Of a stretch of 64,000 bases of DNA, positions 1-8,273 are shown one piece after another. The notes beneath the pieces were generated by a model. The model saw nothing but the letters and a program-made list of their open reading frames with translations. It did not search any database and was not told where the DNA came from. The first letter of the stretch is position 1; each line of letters opens with the position of its first letter. Source of the DNA: Legionella antarctica (GTDB lineage Bacteria > Pseudomonadota > Gammaproteobacteria > Legionellales > Legionellaceae); contig NZ_AP022839.1 in NCBI RefSeq assembly GCF_011764505.1, positions 3,161,001 through 3,225,000 of the forward strand. The letters run 5' to 3'. A program made the translations under genes and the position numbers.

Positions 1-1
1 A

Positions 2-193
2 ATGGTAACCTCTCAACAACCCGGGAAAATTGAAAATCTCAGCATCGCACGGAGTGTACTTGGCATCCAGAAATCTGGTGCTAGAAAAGATACCTTGTTA
101 ACAAAGAATTTAGTACTGGCTCCCCAAACAAGTCACGGGAAGTCGAAAGGTCAACTGTCAACAGTCCCTAACAATATGGATATTAAACATTAG
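2..193 (+). other. short open frame upstream of bcsE, probably not a gene
   Basis: A 63-codon frame opens with the second base of the window and stops 15 bases before bcsE. I recognise no family, signal peptide or domain. It could be the tail of a gene that starts before the window, a small bcs-linked protein, or chance. It is not BcsR, which is found at 21.04 kb. The only support is its position in front of the bcsEFG operon. Confidence 0.15.
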
Positions 194-208
194 AGTAGAA
201 AAGAATCT

Positions 209-1762
209 ATGACGCTATCTTTCTTATTAGATGTGAAACGGAGCTGGGGAGCATTATCGACAATGCAATCGCCCGGATTTTACTGGATTAACAGTGACCG
301 TCAAATAGATGCCGAGCTTTTTTGCCAAAAAATTATCACCGCTTTGCCTACAGATGCGCGGACTGCCCTAATTTTTCAAGGTGAAAAGCCCGAACTTCTC
401 TTGAAAACCCCTGTTTCAGTTAAGAAACTGCCATTATTTAGCTTACCCGAAAAAAAAGCAGCTCTTTTACATTTGACCTCTGACCTGATGCGTTCATTAA
501 AAACCAGGAAACGACTTTTTATTTTACTTACAAACTCCGTTTTCTGGCCAATTCTGTCCCAGGAAGAAATTCAACATTGGGTAAAAAAAACTCATGGATG
601 GCTTAATTCTGAACAGAGCACCTTATTAATTCTTAATCAGGGTCCACATGCCGCCCAACTGAAAAACCAATTATCGTCACAGCATCGATTTTTAGATGGA
701 TTATCAAGACTACATTGGCAAGAGGACAGTCTGCAGTACGTCATTTCCTGGTGGGCTACAGAAAGTGGCTTAACGGCAAATCAAACATTTTCCATTCAAA
801 AGGATGCATCAGACTGGATTATCCAGCCAAACGATCAACCACATTCCACGTTACTGTCACATGATGAATTTCTTTATCTTGCCGATAAGAGAGTTCTTGA
901 AGGAGCCTCTCCTCCATCTGAGGATTGGCAATTGCTGGAAAATAATCAATTATTGGCCCAGAAAGCAGAACAGGCTCAGGCTGCCACGCTTATCTTTTCG
1001 CTGTCTGATAGCAATCAGATTAATGAACTTGCCCGACAAATTCATTATCTGAGGCGTCGGTGTGGTAATGCATTAAAAATAGTTATACGTGAAATGAGTA
1101 AGAGCATCCGTTATAGCGATGAACGATTGCTATTGGCTTGCGGCGCTAATTTATCCATTCCCCAAACAGTCCCCCTTCCCAAGTTCTTAACGATGGTCGA
1201 AAGCATGCAACAGCAGCGATTTGCTCGCTATGTGCAAGAGGACTTTAATTCTTTATTAAAAACGATACAACCTATAGAGCTAAAGGGCTATTTGCCAGTA
1301 AACGAATTTAGCCAGTCCGTACTGTCTCGAATGAACAATACCCTGCTGCCCGACAACGGTAAAGGAATCCTGGTCGCTTTAATACCAGAATCCGGTGTAG
1401 ATGCAAATCAAGCACTTTCTCTTTGTGAATTAAAACGGTTAGGCGATATTGCCACAATCTGTGATAATCAGCTTTTTCTATTCCTCTCAACTTGTGCCAC
1501 TAGCGACCTTGACCAAACGCTTAGTTTTATTTTTCAGCAACCGGTAAATATGATCTTTTCGAACCATGTGGCCTGGGATCTGGATTTGCAGATTATTACC
1601 GAAATAAAACAACTTGCTTCATACCATAATAAGTTGTTGAATGAAGGGGTAACATCATCTAAACCAGGAGAAAGTGCGATGGAAGAGTCTGCGCCCAAGG
1701 TAGTTGCAAGACACACTCCTGAGTGTATTACCCTGTCTACCAATATTGAACAAGGAAAATAA
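209..1762 (+). CDS. bcsE: BcsE, c-di-GMP-binding cellulose synthase regulator
   Basis: This 517-residue protein matches the length and position of BcsE in E. coli-type cellulose loci, directly upstream of bcsF and bcsG. BcsE is a cytosolic protein with a GIL domain that binds c-di-GMP and is needed for full cellulose output. The sequence shows an RxGD-type motif (RLGD, residues about 410-413) followed by a hydrophobic strand, matching the c-di-GMP I-site of the family. The start is an ATG preceded by an A/G-rich stretch (gagtagaaaagaa). The stop lies 3 bases before bcsF, so the two are co-transcribed. The N-terminal part is divergent and I see no catalytic motif there. The gene appears intact although bcsG downstream is broken. 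Confidence 0.85.
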   Translation: MTLSFLLDVKRSWGALSTMQSPGFYWINSDRQIDAELFCQKIITALPTDARTALIFQGEKPELLLKTPVSVKKLPLFSLPEKKAALLHLTSDLMRSLKTRKRLFILLTNSVFWPILSQEEIQHWVKKTHGWLNSEQSTLLILNQGPHAAQLKNQLSSQHRFLDGLSRLHWQEDSLQYVISWWATESGLTANQTFSIQKDASDWIIQPNDQPHSTLLSHDEFLYLADKRVLEGASPPSEDWQLLENNQLLAQKAEQAQAATLIFSLSDSNQINELARQIHYLRRRCGNALKIVIREMSKSIRYSDERLLLACGANLSIPQTVPLPKFLTMVESMQQQRFARYVQEDFNSLLKTIQPIELKGYLPVNEFSQSVLSRMNNTLLPDNGKGILVALIPESGVDANQALSLCELKRLGDIATICDNQLFLFLSTCATSDLDQTLSFIFQQPVNMIFSNHVAWDLDLQIITEIKQLASYHNKLLNEGVTSSKPGESAMEESAPKVVARHTPECITLSTNIEQGK

Positions 1763-1765
1763 TCC

Positions 1766-1960
1766 ATGCAGCTGACTGATATTATTCAAATCATTTTGTT
1801 TTCTGCAGTGTTCTTTTTTCTACTTGGCTATACGCTCCGATCTCCATTGCAACGCGGATTAAAAGCCATAAAAAACCATCTTTTAAAACCACGATATTTA
1901 AAAGCCTCAGGTTTCCTGTCAGGTAAAAATACTTCAACGGTAAAGAAAAATAATGATTAA
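1766..1960 (+). CDS. bcsF: BcsF, small membrane subunit of cellulose secretion
   Basis: This 64-residue protein has one N-terminal membrane segment (residues about 6-25) and a basic cytosolic tail, the size and shape of BcsF (YhjT). In the family, BcsF is a bitopic inner-membrane protein that helps recruit BcsE and supports BcsG function. It starts 3 bases after the bcsE stop and overlaps the bcsG start by 8 bases, giving tight translational coupling. The assignment rests mainly on position and topology, because the primary sequence is short and weakly conserved. Confidence 0.8.
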   Translation: MQLTDIIQIILFSAVFFFLLGYTLRSPLQRGLKAIKNHLLKPRYLKASGFLSGKNTSTVKKNND

Positions 1961-3374
1961 TACGTCACAAATACAGGAAACTCCAAATATTTGGAGGAAT
2001 TGGAGAGGTCTTGGGGGATGGAACTACTATTTTCTATTAAAATTTGCACTTTTGTGGTATGGATATCTGGATTTTCATCCCTTTCTTAACCTGGTCTTTT
2101 TAACCTTTCTCCTGTTCCCACTTCCTAAACAATTTTTGCATCGATGCCGAAATTGGCTGGCTATACCGATCGGATTTGCTTTGTTCTACCATGATACCTG
2201 GCTACCGAATATTCACAGCATCATGAGTCAAGGTTCTGGTGTGCTGCAATTCAGCTCCCATTATCTTCTTGAGCTGGTCATCCGCTTTATTAACTGGAAC
2301 ATGATAGGCGCAGCCTTTATTTTGTTGGTTGCTTACCTCTTTTTATCGCAATGGATACGCATCACTACCTTTACAGTAATCGCAATATGCTGGCTCAACA
2401 TACTTACTATCCAAGGTCCAGCATACCGACTACTCCCAGTAACGAGCAAGGCTCCATTGAATCAAAGTCAATCACTTACCAACGATAAACCCAATACGAC
2501 GGGACAAGATACCAATCTACCGCCCACCAATGATAATCTAAATACTTATCTGAATAAATTTTATAAAGAGGAAAAAACAAAACGTACCAAATTCCCCGCA
2601 TCCTTGCCTGCAGACGCTCAACCTTTTGATATATTGATCATCCATATCTGCTCTCTGGCCTGGACTGATTTAGACGCGGTGCATTTAAAAAATCATCCGC
2701 TGTGGAGCAAATTAGATATCTTGTTTAATAAATTTAATTCAGCTGCTTCTTACAGTGCCCCAGCAGGAATACGCTTGTTACGTGCCAGCTGCGGTCAACC
2801 ATCACACACTGACCTCTATAGCCCAGTCGCGCAGGATTGTTATTTAATGGATAATTTGGCAAAACTTGGTTTTACCCCGCAGCTGATGATGGATCATAAT
2901 GGAATTTATGGCAATTTTCTCGCGCAGTTGCGTCAATATGGTAATGTACAGCATGTACCGTTAATGTCACAAATTGGTATTACTCAATCAATGATAGAGT
3001 TTGATGGCAGCCCTCTTTTTAGTAACGATGAATTGCTTAATCGCTGGCTTAAAGAAAAATCAAAACCTGGGGATCGAAGCGCTACTTACTACAATATAAT
3101 CACATTACATGACGGTAACCGCTCTCTGAAGGACAGTAAATCAGTGCCTTATGAAAATCTGGCAACTCATTTGCTTGATCAACTGGTTGATTTTTTGGCA
3201 ACATTAGAACGATCAGGTCGTAAAGTAGTCGTGATAATTATACCTGAACACGGTGCCAACCTTACTGGTGATAAATTACAAATGCCAGGTTTGCGGGATA
3301 TACTGATATGGGTCCGCATGTCTGGAACAAAATTAAGGAAAAATAAGAGCTATTCATCCATCATTTATAGTTAA
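1953..3374 (+). pseudogene. bcsG: bcsG 5' part (cellulose phosphoethanolamine transferase), interrupted by an IS
   Basis: BcsG is an inner-membrane enzyme that transfers phosphoethanolamine from phosphatidylethanolamine to nascent cellulose through a periplasmic alkaline-phosphatase-fold domain. The frame encodes several N-terminal membrane segments and then the periplasmic domain with the ASYSAPAG nucleophile region and an IIPEHG metal-site motif (E432/H433). It matches BcsG up to residue 450 (LRDI). The next 23 residues are encoded by the left end of an IS3-family element that begins at 3304. The remaining 112 residues lie at 4770-5107. Removing the IS and one copy of its 3-bp duplication restores a 562-residue frame, close to the 559 residues of E. 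coli BcsG. The truncated product keeps the metal-site residues but lacks the C-terminal fifth, so it is probably inactive. Confidence 0.92.
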
Positions 3375-3474
3375 AAATTCACTCAAATTAACCTATTTAA
3401 ACCTACTCAATACCGTATGAATAGTGATTGCTACTACGAATTGTCTTAGGTCATTTTACCACAACTCTATCAGA

Positions 3475-3551
3475 ATGACTTATCCACAAGTCCACAGGTC
3501 AGGAGAGCTTCACTTTCTCGTATAGGCCTGTGGGCCTTGTGGGTAAGTCAT
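3475..3551. repeat. imperfect inverted repeat inside the IS3 element
   Basis: Two arms of about 26 bases (3475-3500 and 3525-3551) pair with few mismatches around a 24-base loop. The left arm contains TTATCCACA at 3480-3488, identical to the consensus DnaA box. The right arm carries TTACCCACA on the minus strand (3538-3546). The structure lies downstream of orfB. It could act as a transcription terminator or boundary hairpin, or be a dispersed palindrome carried by the element. There is no U-tract for a standard intrinsic terminator. Confidence 0.6.
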
Positions 3552-3569
3552 GACGCTCTCATTTAGGGT

Positions 3570-4415
3570 TTATGGTCTTTTCCGGCCATAATACACCTCT
3601 GCGGGCGTTAAATAATTAAAGGACTGGTGAAGCCTTCGGTTATTATAATACTCAAAATACTCCGTTAAGGCCAGCTCAACCTCTTCAATTGTATCAAAAT
3701 CATACCGGTAGATTTTTTCTTGCTTAACACTACGCCACAATCGCTCGATAAATATATTATCTAAATAACGTCCTCGCCCATCCATGCTGATAGAAATGTG
3801 GTGAGATTTTAGCGTATTTATCCAATCTTTTGAGGTAAATTGAGAACCCTGATCCGTGTTAAAGATCTCACAACGCGAATGCAGCAAAGCGTTTCTAAGC
3901 GCCTCAATACAAAATTCAGCCTCCATAGTAGGTGAAATAGCCCATCCAATCACATAACGACTATACCAGTCCATAATAGCTACTAAATACACATGCTTTC
4001 CTTTCATGCGGATGTAGGTGATATCTGCGGCCCAAACCTGATTTGGTTTGGTGATATCCACCTCTTTTAATAAATAAGGGAACACCTCATGCTCCTTATT
4101 GGGAACGCTTGTATTTGGCTTTGGGTAAACAGTCGATAACCCCATCATTTCCATCAACTTTTTTACTCGACGTTTACCAACAGGATAGCCTACTTCTTTT
4201 GACAGCCATCTTGCCCGCTTAATTTTACCTTCACATGGATACTGCAGATAGTGCTCATCAAGTAGCGCCATAAGCGCTTCATCTTCGACAGAAATGGGCT
4301 TGGCACTATAATAATAACTTGAAACAGGCAAGTCTAATAGCAAGCATTGTTCACGAATGGTGAGCTCGGCAAGAGGATCAATCATGACGCGCTTTTCATC
4401 CAGACTAAAGTTCAT
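3570..4415 (-). CDS. IS3-family transposase OrfB (DDE catalytic domain)
   Basis: This 281-residue protein has the IS3 OrfB layout: an N-terminal HTH_21-like region and then an rve integrase core. The acidic triad is visible as Asp in WAADITYI, Asp in NTDQGSQF and Glu in NIFIERLW, followed by the usual K of the DDE(K) signature (WRSVKQEK). The C-terminal YNNRRLHQSFNYLTP is typical. It overlaps orfA by 11 bases. A run of nine A residues (4418-4426 on the minus strand) sits just before its ATG. The frame is +1 relative to orfA, so a fused OrfAB would need a +1/-2 shift or slippage on the A-run. OrfB may otherwise start at its own ATG. Confidence 0.93.
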   Translation of the reverse strand: MNFSLDEKRVMIDPLAELTIREQCLLLDLPVSSYYYSAKPISVEDEALMALLDEHYLQYPCEGKIKRARWLSKEVGYPVGKRRVKKLMEMMGLSTVYPKPNTSVPNKEHEVFPYLLKEVDITKPNQVWAADITYIRMKGKHVYLVAIMDWYSRYVIGWAISPTMEAEFCIEALRNALLHSRCEIFNTDQGSQFTSKDWINTLKSHHISISMDGRGRYLDNIFIERLWRSVKQEKIYRYDFDTIEEVELALTEYFEYYNNRRLHQSFNYLTPAEVYYGRKRP

Positions 4416-4689
4416 GCTTTTTTTTTAGCCAAGATAGCTGCGCTTGAAGTCGACCAATTTCTTGATATAATGCCTCAACAAGCTGCTCTTGGGACTTGGC
4501 TTCTTTTTCATTAGCCCCAGAGAATAAATCGTTAATGGCTTTGATGGCCGATTGCTTCCAAGTTTTTACCTGCGTTGCGTGAACACCGTATTCACTGGTA
4601 ATTTGCGCTTGTGTGAGTTTCCCCTCAATCGCAGCTAGCGTTATTTTTGCCTTCTTGGCCGCCGTATAATAAGCTCGCTTTTTAGACAT
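4405..4689 (-). CDS. IS3-family OrfA (helix-turn-helix)
   Basis: This 94-residue protein matches the HTH_Tnp_1/OrfA proteins of IS3 elements. A helix-turn-helix (residues about 10-50, LTQAQITSEYGVHATQVKTW) recognises the inverted repeats. A leucine-rich coiled segment near the C-terminus supports multimerisation. The ribosome site AGAGGAG precedes the ATG. The last codons run through A9 into KKKHEL before the stop, where programmed slippage to orfB would occur. Confidence 0.9.
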   Translation of the reverse strand: MSKKRAYYTAAKKAKITLAAIEGKLTQAQITSEYGVHATQVKTWKQSAIKAINDLFSGANEKEAKSQEQLVEALYQEIGRLQAQLSWLKKKHEL

Positions 4690-4766
4690 TTTATTCTCCT
4701 CTTTGTATTAAGAAGAATAGCTCTTAAAAAACCTTTTTTTGTGTCCAGAAAACCGCGCCTATATTA

Positions 4767-5107
4767 TACCTAGCCCTGCAATTACTCATATCCCTGTTGG
4801 AATAAAATTGATTGGCTTGAAATCAAGCAATCAAAATGGAGCGCTGCAAATCAATACTCCCAGCAGTTACCTTGCAATTTCAGAATTAATAGCACGCTTG
4901 CTCGATGGAAAGATATTTAATCAGTCCCCTCTCAATTTACAAGAGCTAACCAACAAATTACCACAAACTGCTGTGGTTTCAGAAAATGAAGGGATTATCT
5001 TAATAGATTATCTGGGCATGCCTTATATCTTGCTAAAGGGGGATTCAAAGTGGATACCTTATCCACAATCCTCTCCTACCCCGGCAAAAAATATTCCTGT
5101 AAAGTAG
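4767..5107 (+). pseudogene. bcsG: bcsG 3' remnant
   Basis: Beginning with the right copy of the TAC target duplication, this stretch encodes the last 112 residues of BcsG in the frame continuing from 3303: PSPAITHIPVGIKLIG, then SSYLAISELIARLLDGKIF and PQTAVVSENEGI, ending in IPYPQSS and a short Pro-rich tail. These blocks align with the C-terminus of E. coli BcsG. The apparent ATG-led frame at 4739 reads through the IS end and is not a genuine start. The remnant has no ribosome site of its own, so it is probably untranslated. No other damage is visible, consistent with a recent insertion. Confidence 0.92.
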
Positions 5108-5140
5108 TTTTTTTCGAATACAGGCCTGTCAAGCCATAGC

Positions 5141-5162
5141 CGTCAAGCCTAGTTGCTTGACG
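5141..5162. terminator. hairpin between convergent bcsG remnant and carbonic anhydrase
   Basis: CGTCAAGC and GCTTGACG form a perfect 8-bp stem with a 6-base loop. It sits in the 116-bp gap between the 3' ends of two convergent genes, where a bidirectional terminator is expected. No run of T follows on either strand, so intrinsic termination is uncertain. Confidence 0.4.
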
Positions 5163-5223
5163 ACCAACATCCGCGAAACAGGAGTGGCAGGCTGCAAAAA
5201 AATTATCGCAGAGGTCTATCTAA

Positions 5224-6279
5224 TCACGAGTAACTGGGGGACTCGCTTGAGCTCGAATTGAGATTCGATGGGGTGTCCTGTGGTTTTTGGGGATTTGAAA
5301 AAAAAGAATTCTGGATTAATTGACTGCAGTGTTGACGATAGCCTTCTGATGCAAATATATTTTTTTGGAATTTGTTCAAATCAACTAATTTAATTTGTGA
5401 GCCTGATTCAACTAAGGCAATAAACTTGCTATCAAGAGGACCCTCATAAAAATTGCCTAACTCCGCCCATATTTTTTGTTGAGATGAATCTTTAATACCC
5501 CCCCATATGGGCATAATATTTTCCTGCAGCCTGGCGAGTAACCCCATTAATATTTGATACTCCTTTGCTGTTTTAGGGTGAGTTAATTTTTCTAAATAGT
5601 CCATGGCTAAATGATTGATCTCCTTATTTTTTCTATCTTCAATTGCAAATTCCAATGCGCGTTCAAGGCTAATAAATTCATTAGCTCTTGGCTCATAAAT
5701 AAATATTTTTCCAGATTCAAATTCATACAACCATCCATGGATGGTCAATTTATTATTTGCTAATTTCTTCGCAATCCCAGGGTATGTTTTTAAATGTTCT
5801 ATTTGCTGCAAGATATTTTGTTTGGTCGCGATTGATAGCTTTTCCTCAGCATCTTTCAGGAGCTCTGTATGATCGTCATGCATTTTTTGTAACACTGAAG
5901 CTGAATGATCAAGCCAGGATGCTACAGCAGGTAAACGCTTGGCTATATCAGGGGTCAATAAACCTTTCATTGCCCCACACTGAGAATGACCGCAGACAAT
6001 AATGTCCTTTATGTTTAGTTCACTTAAGGCAAATTCAATAGCTGCTGCTTCGCTGGACTGCGAAGGAGCTGGAGGAATAATATTCCCTATATTGCGAATG
6101 ACAAAAAGCTCTCCTGGTTTAGCCTGAGTAATAAGACCGGGATTTATCCGAGAATCCGCACAGGTTATAAAAAGAGTCTCAGGATCTTGCCCTTTACCCA
6201 GTTGTTCAAAAAGGCTTTGCATTTTGACATAAGGTTTTTTATTGAATTTGAGCACCCCAAGCATCAGTTTAATTAACAT
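5224..6279 (-). CDS. beta-class carbonic anhydrase with C-terminal extension
   Basis: It catalyses CO2/bicarbonate interconversion in the cytosol. The zinc ligands of beta carbonic anhydrases are visible: Cys40 and the Asp42/Arg44 dyad in CADSR, then His98 and Cys101 in CGHSQCGA. The catalytic domain spans about residues 10-215. About 135 further residues, ending in a Ser/Pro-rich tail, are not part of the usual 200-230-residue enzyme and I do not recognise them. I chose the ATG at 6279 over the in-frame ATG at 6294 because the upstream codons contain the ribosome site GAGGTG. It is transcribed in the same direction as the polyketide operon but lies 218 bp downstream of it, past several weak AT-rich hairpins. 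Bicarbonate supply to acetyl-CoA carboxylase and so to malonyl units is a possible link, but this is inference. Confidence 0.88.
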   Translation of the reverse strand: MLIKLMLGVLKFNKKPYVKMQSLFEQLGKGQDPETLFITCADSRINPGLITQAKPGELFVIRNIGNIIPPAPSQSSEAAAIEFALSELNIKDIIVCGHSQCGAMKGLLTPDIAKRLPAVASWLDHSASVLQKMHDDHTELLKDAEEKLSIATKQNILQQIEHLKTYPGIAKKLANNKLTIHGWLYEFESGKIFIYEPRANEFISLERALEFAIEDRKNKEINHLAMDYLEKLTHPKTAKEYQILMGLLARLQENIMPIWGGIKDSSQQKIWAELGNFYEGPLDSKFIALVESGSQIKLVDLNKFQKNIFASEGYRQHCSQLIQNSFFSNPQKPQDTPSNLNSSSSESPSYS

Positions 6280-6497
6280 CGAATTACACCTCATTAGTTT
6301 TTAAACGTAAATTGAAAAATAAAGTATACGAACCTTATAAATCCACATTATCGTAAATTTGTTTTTCAAATTTGTAAAGGGTATTTAATATTTACGCAGG
6401 AAATGTAACGGATTGATGAGGATTATTCATGAAATGAAGGATTAAACTCCCCCCATCTGTGAGGTTGAATTTCATGACGAAAATTTTTGGGTAAACA

Positions 6498-8273
6498 TTA
6501 TTTATACCAGTAATATTTTTTATCAAAGGGATAGCCGGGCAAGACCAGCTTTTGTTGATTCTTATCTTGTACATAAATGGCTTGCCAGTTAACGTCAACA
6601 CCTGCCATGAACTGTTTTGCAAGATGATCGAGTGTTTTGCGATTTTCGCCTGGCATATTGAGATGAACGCCACTGTCTGTATTTGAGAGAATTTTTATCT
6701 GGTTATAATCACCTGCTCTGAAGGTTTGCAGTTTCGCTATTAATTCTTTGTGGCTATTAATAATAAAAGCCTGACGATAATTAAAATGGCTTCTTCCACA
6801 CGCCGCTAAGTAGCATAATGAAGATAATGCTATCTCGGGATGCCGTGCGAGCCACTTCAGATAATCAGTCGCGTAACGTTGCAATGACTCGATGTTTTTC
6901 GCTGATAAAAGAAATAACGAGGGACCTTCAATATCGAAATGAACATTTTTTAGGACCGGTGCTTCTTCAACAATGACATGAATATTGGTCCCGGCCAGGC
7001 TGTAATTATTAATAGCAGCCCGCAAAGGCTGATTATTAATTCGCTGCCACGATTTTTTTTCCAGTGATATTTTCAGGCTGTCGTCATTTACAATACCGCT
7101 GTCAGCACACAGCTCCTGTAAATGCAAATGCGCCGGAATAGTTTGATGGTGCATGGATAAAATCACTTTCACAAGGCTGGCAATGCCGGAAGCATATTCC
7201 AGATAACCAATATTGGTTTTTACCGCACCGACATAACAGGTATTCCTTTTATTACGATTTCGAGCATAACAGTCTGCAATAACCCGCAATTCGTTGGCAT
7301 CATTAGCTACTGTACCAAAGCCATGCGCCTCTACATAATTGATCGTTTGTGCATCACATTTTGCAGCCTGCAACGCCTCCTTAATCACTGTTTGTCTTGA
7401 GTGTTCTGTTGGATGAGCAAAATCGGATCGCAAGCCGTCCTGATTCATGGCACTGCCACGGATAATCGCCATAATGTTATCCCCGTCATTCAAGGCATCG
7501 TCCAGACGTTTTAAAATAACAACAGCACAGCCCTCAGACCGAACATACCCATCAGCATTCGCATCAAAACTTCGGCATCGGCTGCTGGGTGATAATATCC
7601 ACCCCTGTGATAACGCGAGGTTATTAAAAGGCGCTCCAAGAAAATTAACACCGCTGACCAGTGCCATCGGTATTTCACCTTGCTGCAGGTGCTGACAGGC
7701 GGTATGAAGTGCGACAAAGGAAGAGGCGCAAGTTGAATTAAACGTGTATGACGGTCCAGTAAAGCCATAAAAACCGGAAATTCTTGCCGCTGAAAGCCCT
7801 AAATCATTATGAAGAAGAAAATTAAAGTCGAGAAAATCCAGATTATCCGCATCATGCAGCTGCGCGAGCGCATATTCAAGGCTGCCAATACCGAGATAAA
7901 CACCAACCTTTTCTTTGCGGTACCGTTCCGGAACCAGACAACCGCTTTCAAAAGCCTGCCAACTGACTTCCAGAATCATTCGTTGCTGAGGATCCAGGGT
8001 TTTCGCCCGTTCTTTTGAAATGCTAAAAAAGCCGGCGTCAAAATATTCAATGTTCTTTACAAAGCCACCTTGTTTCTGATAAGTCTTTCCCAGAGTTCCA
8101 AAATGCTCATCATAGTATTTAATGATATCCCAGCGGCTAGCCGGGATATCACTAATAGCATCAACTCCCTCTTCCAAAAGTTGCCAGAATTCATCAATAT
8201 TATCCGCTCCAGGCAGCTTACATCCCATGCCAACGACAGCAATCGCTGTTTTAGGATAATCAGATTCAGGCAT
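6498..8273 (-). CDS. stand-alone PKS-type ketosynthase, probable non-elongating KS
   Basis: This 591-residue protein consists of one type I PKS ketosynthase (residues about 8-440, starting AIAVVGMGCKLPGA) and the C-terminal linker that follows KS domains, ending in the LPGYPFDKKYYW motif. There is no acyltransferase, reductase or carrier domain, which is the trans-AT style. The active-site Cys182 (NSTCASS) and His317 (EAHGFGT) are present. The second His, normally in KSNIGHLE, is Tyr357 (KTNIGYLE). That His is needed for decarboxylative condensation, so this KS resembles the KS0 domains of trans-AT systems that pass on chains without extending them. The ATG at 8273 with AGGGG ahead is preferred to the TTG at 8294. 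It is the last gene of the operon and overlaps the upstream gene by 8 bases. Confidence 0.88.
   Translation of the reverse strand: MPESDYPKTAIAVVGMGCKLPGADNIDEFWQLLEEGVDAISDIPASRWDIIKYYDEHFGTLGKTYQKQGGFVKNIEYFDAGFFSISKERAKTLDPQQRMILEVSWQAFESGCLVPERYRKEKVGVYLGIGSLEYALAQLHDADNLDFLDFNFLLHNDLGLSAARISGFYGFTGPSYTFNSTCASSFVALHTACQHLQQGEIPMALVSGVNFLGAPFNNLALSQGWILSPSSRCRSFDANADGYVRSEGCAVVILKRLDDALNDGDNIMAIIRGSAMNQDGLRSDFAHPTEHSRQTVIKEALQAAKCDAQTINYVEAHGFGTVANDANELRVIADCYARNRNKRNTCYVGAVKTNIGYLEYASGIASLVKVILSMHHQTIPAHLHLQELCADSGIVNDDSLKISLEKKSWQRINNQPLRAAINNYSLAGTNIHVIVEEAPVLKNVHFDIEGPSLFLLSAKNIESLQRYATDYLKWLARHPEIALSSLCYLAACGRSHFNYRQAFIINSHKELIAKLQTFRAGDYNQIKILSNTDSGVHLNMPGENRKTLDHLAKQFMAGVDVNWQAIYVQDKNQQKLVLPGYPFDKKYYWYK

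Larger units (their letters stand above)
3304..4766. mobile_element. IS3-family insertion sequence, 1463 bp, in bcsG
   Basis: The ends are imperfect inverted repeats of about 28 bases. The left end begins TGATATGGGTCCGCATGTCT; the right end, read inward on the minus strand, begins TAATATAGGCGCGGTTTTCT. They share TCTGGA and ACAAAA further in. A 3-bp target duplication, TAC, lies at 3301-3303 and 4767-4769, the size typical of IS3. The element carries orfA and orfB on the minus strand. Excising it with one TAC joins codons GAT ATA CCT AGC and rebuilds the BcsG reading frame exactly, which proves the boundaries. Unusually, 266 bp between orfB and the left end are non-coding and hold a strong hairpin. 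Confidence 0.93.

Noticed and set aside
4739..4766. Apparent start of a 122-residue gene at 4739
   Set aside because: This frame begins inside the IS right end. The true coding content is the 3' part of bcsG from 4767 onward.
6392..6673. 93-codon minus-strand frame at the end of the PKS-type KS gene
   Set aside because: It overlaps the KS C-terminus in another frame and resembles nothing. The KS linker motif shows which frame is real.
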